From assembly GCA_030448265.1 (NCBI GenBank), contig JAUJNG010000004.1, positions 83,061 through 147,060 of the forward strand: a DNA stretch of 64,000 nt, given 5' to 3'. Positions 61,370 through 64,000 of this stretch are shown piece after piece (positions within the stretch are counted from its first letter, which is position 1; the number at the start of each line of letters is the position of its first letter). A program made the position numbers and the translations under genes. Below the pieces are notes generated by a model, which saw nothing but the letters and a program-made list of their open reading frames with translations, did no database searches and had not been told where the DNA came from. Source of the DNA: Abditibacterium sp. GTDB lineage: Bacteria; Armatimonadota; Abditibacteriia; Abditibacteriales; Abditibacteriaceae.

Positions 61370-62008
61370 TTATTTCACCCCACTCATATAAGGCTTCAAG
61401 CGTCGCGCGAGGTCGGCGCGAGCGTGAAAAATACGGCTTTTAACGGTTCCAAGCGGAATCCCTAAAACTTCCGCGATGTTTTCGTAGGCCATGCCCTGCA
61501 AATCGCACATGATCAGCACCTGACGCTGCTTTTCCGGCATCTCGGCGACGGTCTGGCGCACAATAGTGCGCATTTCGTCGCGTTCGACGCCTTTGCTCGG
61601 CTCGAAGCGCGAATCGGCGATTTCCCGCCCGCCTTTGTCGTCGTCCTTGTCGTAAGGCTCATCGAGCGAATACGCCTGTTGGGGACGGCGTTTGCGAGTC
61701 CGCGCGCGGTCGATGCACAAGTTGGTGGCGATTTTGTAAAGCCAGGTCGAAAACGAAGCCTGCCCGCGAAAACTATCGAGGGAACGATACGCTTTGATAA
61801 AGGCTTCCTGGGTGATGTCTTCGGCTTCCTCGCGGTCGCCGTTGGTCATGCGCCCGACGTAGCCCATGATTTTATTCTGATAGCGCGTCACCAGCTTCTC
61901 GAAACCCGCGATATCGCCATCGAGCGCACGCTCGACAAGGTAGGAATCGCTTTCGGATTCTTCGGAACCCCACACGGTTGGAAAAGCCATCGCAGCAGAA
62001 AAATTCAT
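61370..62008 (-). CDS. ECF RNA polymerase sigma factor (RpoE-like)
   Basis: 212 residues. Region 2: FEKLVTRYQNKIMGYVGRMTNGDREEAEDITQEAFIKAYRSLDSFRGQASFSTWLYKIATNLCIDRARTRKRR; region 4: VAEMPEKQRQVLIMCDLQGMAYENIAEVLGIPLGTVKSRIFHARADLARRLKPY. The acidic stretch DEPYDKDDDKGGREIAD lies in the linker between them. Autoregulated promoters are common for such sigmas; no clear ECF-type promoter was recognised upstream. Start ATG 62008; MAFPTVWG (residue 7) is an alternative. Confidence 0.95.
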   Translation of the reverse strand: MNFSAAMAFPTVWGSEESESDSYLVERALDGDIAGFEKLVTRYQNKIMGYVGRMTNGDREEAEDITQEAFIKAYRSLDSFRGQASFSTWLYKIATNLCIDRARTRKRRPQQAYSLDEPYDKDDDKGGREIADSRFEPSKGVERDEMRTIVRQTVAEMPEKQRQVLIMCDLQGMAYENIAEVLGIPLGTVKSRIFHARADLARRLKPYMSGVK

Positions 62009-62207
62009 ATCGCGTTCACCTCAAATGGCCGTTTGGCTCGCCTTACGACGCGAGTTTCCGGCAGGTGTTCACCGCGATTAGACAGAATTTATTATGGCAG
62101 AGCAAGCATGGGGCCGCGTCTAAAACTCAAATTCCATGCGCGAGGTAGATTTTTGGGCGAGGTTTGGGTAAATTGAAGTTTCCTGCACCCGAAATGGCGG
62201 GAAAACC

Positions 62208-62651
62208 ATGCCGCTCCCCGAAGCCCCCGCGACGGGACACCTGCCCTTCGAGCCACCGCCCCATTTCCCTCCCGATTTGGCACAGTTTTGGACTTTGTGG
62301 CGTGCGGAAAAGTTCTGGGCGTGTCACGAGGCGCTCGAAGCAATCTGGAAACGCGAAAGCGAGCCGCGACGCAGTTTCTTGAATGGACTGATTCACGGCG
62401 CCGTCGCGGTTTTTCAGCACCGGCGCGGCAATTTCATCGGCGCGGCGCGGCAACTGACGCGCGCGACGGTAAAATTGGAAGGGCACCGGCCCGCGCGCGA
62501 AGGCGTTGAAATAGACGCTTTTCTGACCGGCATCGAAACTGAAATCGCGCCTTCACTGGCGCAACTGAGTGAGAAACAACGCGCCGCGCTTAGCGAACTC
62601 GAAGCGCGGCTCAAAGCACACTATCCGGCGAAAACGCCACCACAAACCTAA
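62208..62651 (+). CDS. DUF309 family protein
   Basis: 147 residues, soluble and helical. Family motif FWTLWRAEKFWACHEALEAIWKRE with the conserved His-Glu (CHEALE) and RRSFLNGLIHGAVAVFQHRRGNFIGAARQLTRA. DUF309 proteins are compact helical bundles of unknown function, found also in cyanobacteria and Bacillus. The nitrite/sulfite-reductase gene begins 2 nt after its stop, so they are likely cotranscribed. Confidence 0.88.
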   Translation: MPLPEAPATGHLPFEPPPHFPPDLAQFWTLWRAEKFWACHEALEAIWKRESEPRRSFLNGLIHGAVAVFQHRRGNFIGAARQLTRATVKLEGHRPAREGVEIDAFLTGIETEIAPSLAQLSEKQRAALSELEARLKAHYPAKTPPQT

Positions 62652-62653
62652 TT

Positions 62654-64000
62654 ATGGCCCTTGATCCCACCAACCTTCGCGCCGCGAAGCTCAAATTCGT
62701 CGAAGATGGCCGCCCCGCCACCCTCGCCGCTCTGGGCGACGAGCGCGCCACCCTCTCCTTCAACGAACGACTCAAAATCGAAAAACTTCCGCCCCAGGTG
62801 TGGAACGACATCGTTGACAACTATTCCAAAAACGGCTTCGATTCCATAAGCGCAGACGACATGGAGCGCTTCAAATGGGTCGGCGTTTACCAGCAGCGTC
62901 CCAAAGAGGGGCATTTCATGATGCGCCTCAAAATCGCGGGCGGTCACGTTTCCAACGCGCAGTTGCGCGGCGTCGCCAAAATCGCGCGTTTGTATGCCGA
63001 CGGCATCGCCGACATCACCACGCGCATGACGTATCAAATCCACTGGCTCACCATCGAAAATATGCCCGCCGTGATGGACGAACTCGAACAAATCGGTCTG
63101 GGCGTCAAAGTGGGAATGTTCGGCGCGTGCGGCGATATCTGCCGCAACATCGTGAGCAGCCCGCTCACCAACATCGAGCGCGAACAGGTCATTGACCCGA
63201 CGGATTTCTTCATCGAAGCCAACCAGTTTTTCTCTTCGACGCCCGAATACGCCGATCTGCCGCGCAAATTCAAAGTCGCCATCGTCGGCCACCGCGCGGG
63301 CGCGCAGTGCGAAATCAACGACTTGTCCTTCTACGGCGTCCAGCGCAACGACGGCAGCACCGGCTACGGCGTGATGATCGGCGGCGGGCTTTCGACCGAA
63401 CCGCACATCGCGCAGGACTTGGGCGTTTTCGTTAAGCCCGAAGAAGCGATGAAGGTCATGGAGGCGCTGATTCGCATCTACCGCGATCACGGCTACCGCA
63501 AGAGCCGCAAACACGCGCGCGTCAAATTTCTCGTCGCCGACTGGGGCGCCGCCAAATATCTCGAAGAAACTGAAAAGGTGCTTGGTTATTCGCTCGAAAA
63601 GGCCGAATCGACGCCGCAAAACGTCAAGGGCTACGAAGACCATTACGGCATCCACCCGCAGATGCAGGATGGGCTTTCCTACATCGGCGTCCCCGTTGTC
63701 GGGGGCCGCGTTACGTCGGATCAGTGGGATGCCATCGCCGACATCGCGCAGGAATTCGGCGACGGAACCGTCCGTCTCACGGTGATGCAGTCGTTCTACA
63801 TTCCCAACGTCCCAACCGAGAAGGCGCCCGCCGCCGTCGCTCGATTGGACGTCATTGGGCTTCCGGTCGAGGTTTCCGCCGTGCGAAGCGGCATGGTGGC
63901 CTGCACCGGCATTCAATACTGCAACCTCGCCGTCGCCGAAACCAAGAACCGCGCCAAAGACATCGTGATGTGGCTCGATGACAACATGAAGTTTTCCGAA
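62654..64000 (+). CDS. Nitrite/sulfite reductase, siroheme type (5' part)
   Basis: The frame is open to the window end (449 residues, no stop). It begins ALDPTNLRAAKLKFVEDG, with ferredoxin-type nitrite/sulfite reductase features: FKWVGVYQQRPKEGHFMMRLKIAGGHVSNAQLRGVAKIARLYADGIADITTRMTYQIHWL (the substrate-arginine loops), FGACGDICRNIVSSPL, GYGVMIGGGLSTEPHIAQDLGVFV, and ACTGIQYCNLAVAETK, the first half of the siroheme-4Fe4S cluster motif (CxxxxxC). The second cluster cysteines (GCPNxC) would lie beyond the edge. Assimilatory nitrite or sulfite reduction; which of the two cannot be settled from this part. Confidence 0.9.
   Translation, partial: MALDPTNLRAAKLKFVEDGRPATLAALGDERATLSFNERLKIEKLPPQVWNDIVDNYSKNGFDSISADDMERFKWVGVYQQRPKEGHFMMRLKIAGGHVSNAQLRGVAKIARLYADGIADITTRMTYQIHWLTIENMPAVMDELEQIGLGVKVGMFGACGDICRNIVSSPLTNIEREQVIDPTDFFIEANQFFSSTPEYADLPRKFKVAIVGHRAGAQCEINDLSFYGVQRNDGSTGYGVMIGGGLSTEPHIAQDLGVFVKPEEAMKVMEALIRIYRDHGYRKSRKHARVKFLVADWGAAKYLEETEKVLGYSLEKAESTPQNVKGYEDHYGIHPQMQDGLSYIGVPVVGGRVTSDQWDAIADIAQEFGDGTVRLTVMQSFYIPNVPTEKAPAAVARLDVIGLPVEVSAVRSGMVACTGIQYCNLAVAETKNRAKDIVMWLDDNMKFSE

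Overview
The window is chromosomal DNA from a GC-rich, diderm-type bacterium. Evidence for an outer membrane is a PilQ-type secretin (19954-21726), a polysaccharide-export SLBB protein (55573-57603) and several periplasmic or lipoprotein gene products. Two tandem type IV pilin-like proteins with the H-X9-DG signature (48410-50107) point to a lineage such as Armatimonadota/Abditibacteriota or Planctomycetota. That placement is inference: no rRNA or single marker here fixes the phylum. Genes are dense on both strands. There is no prophage, CRISPR array, transposase or plasmid backbone.

Layout. 0-7 kb: aldo/keto reductase, three tRNAs (fMet, Ala-CGC, Ala-GGC), an iron-type ABC substrate-binding lipoprotein and ATPase with no permease between them, a prepilin-peptidase-like protein, and a nucleotidyltransferase fused to a response-regulator receiver domain. 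7-13.8 kb: a three-PAS/GAF/GGDEF/EAL protein, three unknown genes and hisG. 13.8-21.8 kb: a pilMNOPQ-type assembly operon behind a good sigma-70-like promoter; PilM carries an insertion of about 365 low-complexity residues. 21.8-34.3 kb: moeA, tatA, bioB, mtaD, a Spy-like protein, tspO, trpA, recO, a TPR protein and a formylglycine-enzyme-fold protein. 34.4-38.2 kb: tadA-tadB-tadC. 38.6-45.3 kb: a receiver-histidine kinase, an FMN reductase, livK-livH and a scrambled livM, then upp. 45.4-50.1 kb: a frameshifted LamG-like gene, a methyltransferase and two DUF1559-type pilins. 50.3-54.4 kb: ribD-ribE-ribBA-ribH. 54.5-59.9 kb: exopolysaccharide genes (a PHP phosphatase broken by a 55-bp tandem duplication, an SLBB export protein, a Wzc-like tyrosine kinase). 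59.9-62.0 kb: ECF sigma, anti-sigma and an RseB-like protein. 62.2-64 kb: a DUF309 protein and the start of a nitrite/sulfite reductase.

The most striking feature is a set of about 20 long, near-perfect palindromes (arms of about 16-97 bp). Almost all start or stop within about 30 nt of a stop codon or mature tRNA end. Most have no T-tract, and many lie inside operons (between tadA/tadB/tadC, livK/livH/livM, ribD/ribE, pilM/pilN). True T-tailed terminators instead sit at operon ends (1515, 12280, 21741, 26321, 32776, 59885). Several palindromes contain an inverted copy of the tail of the adjacent gene, one group is built from 7-bp units, and one has become signal-peptide coding sequence. A second theme is short local duplication (34, 37, 41 and 55 bp) that breaks livM and the capsule phosphatase gene; assembly error must be excluded.
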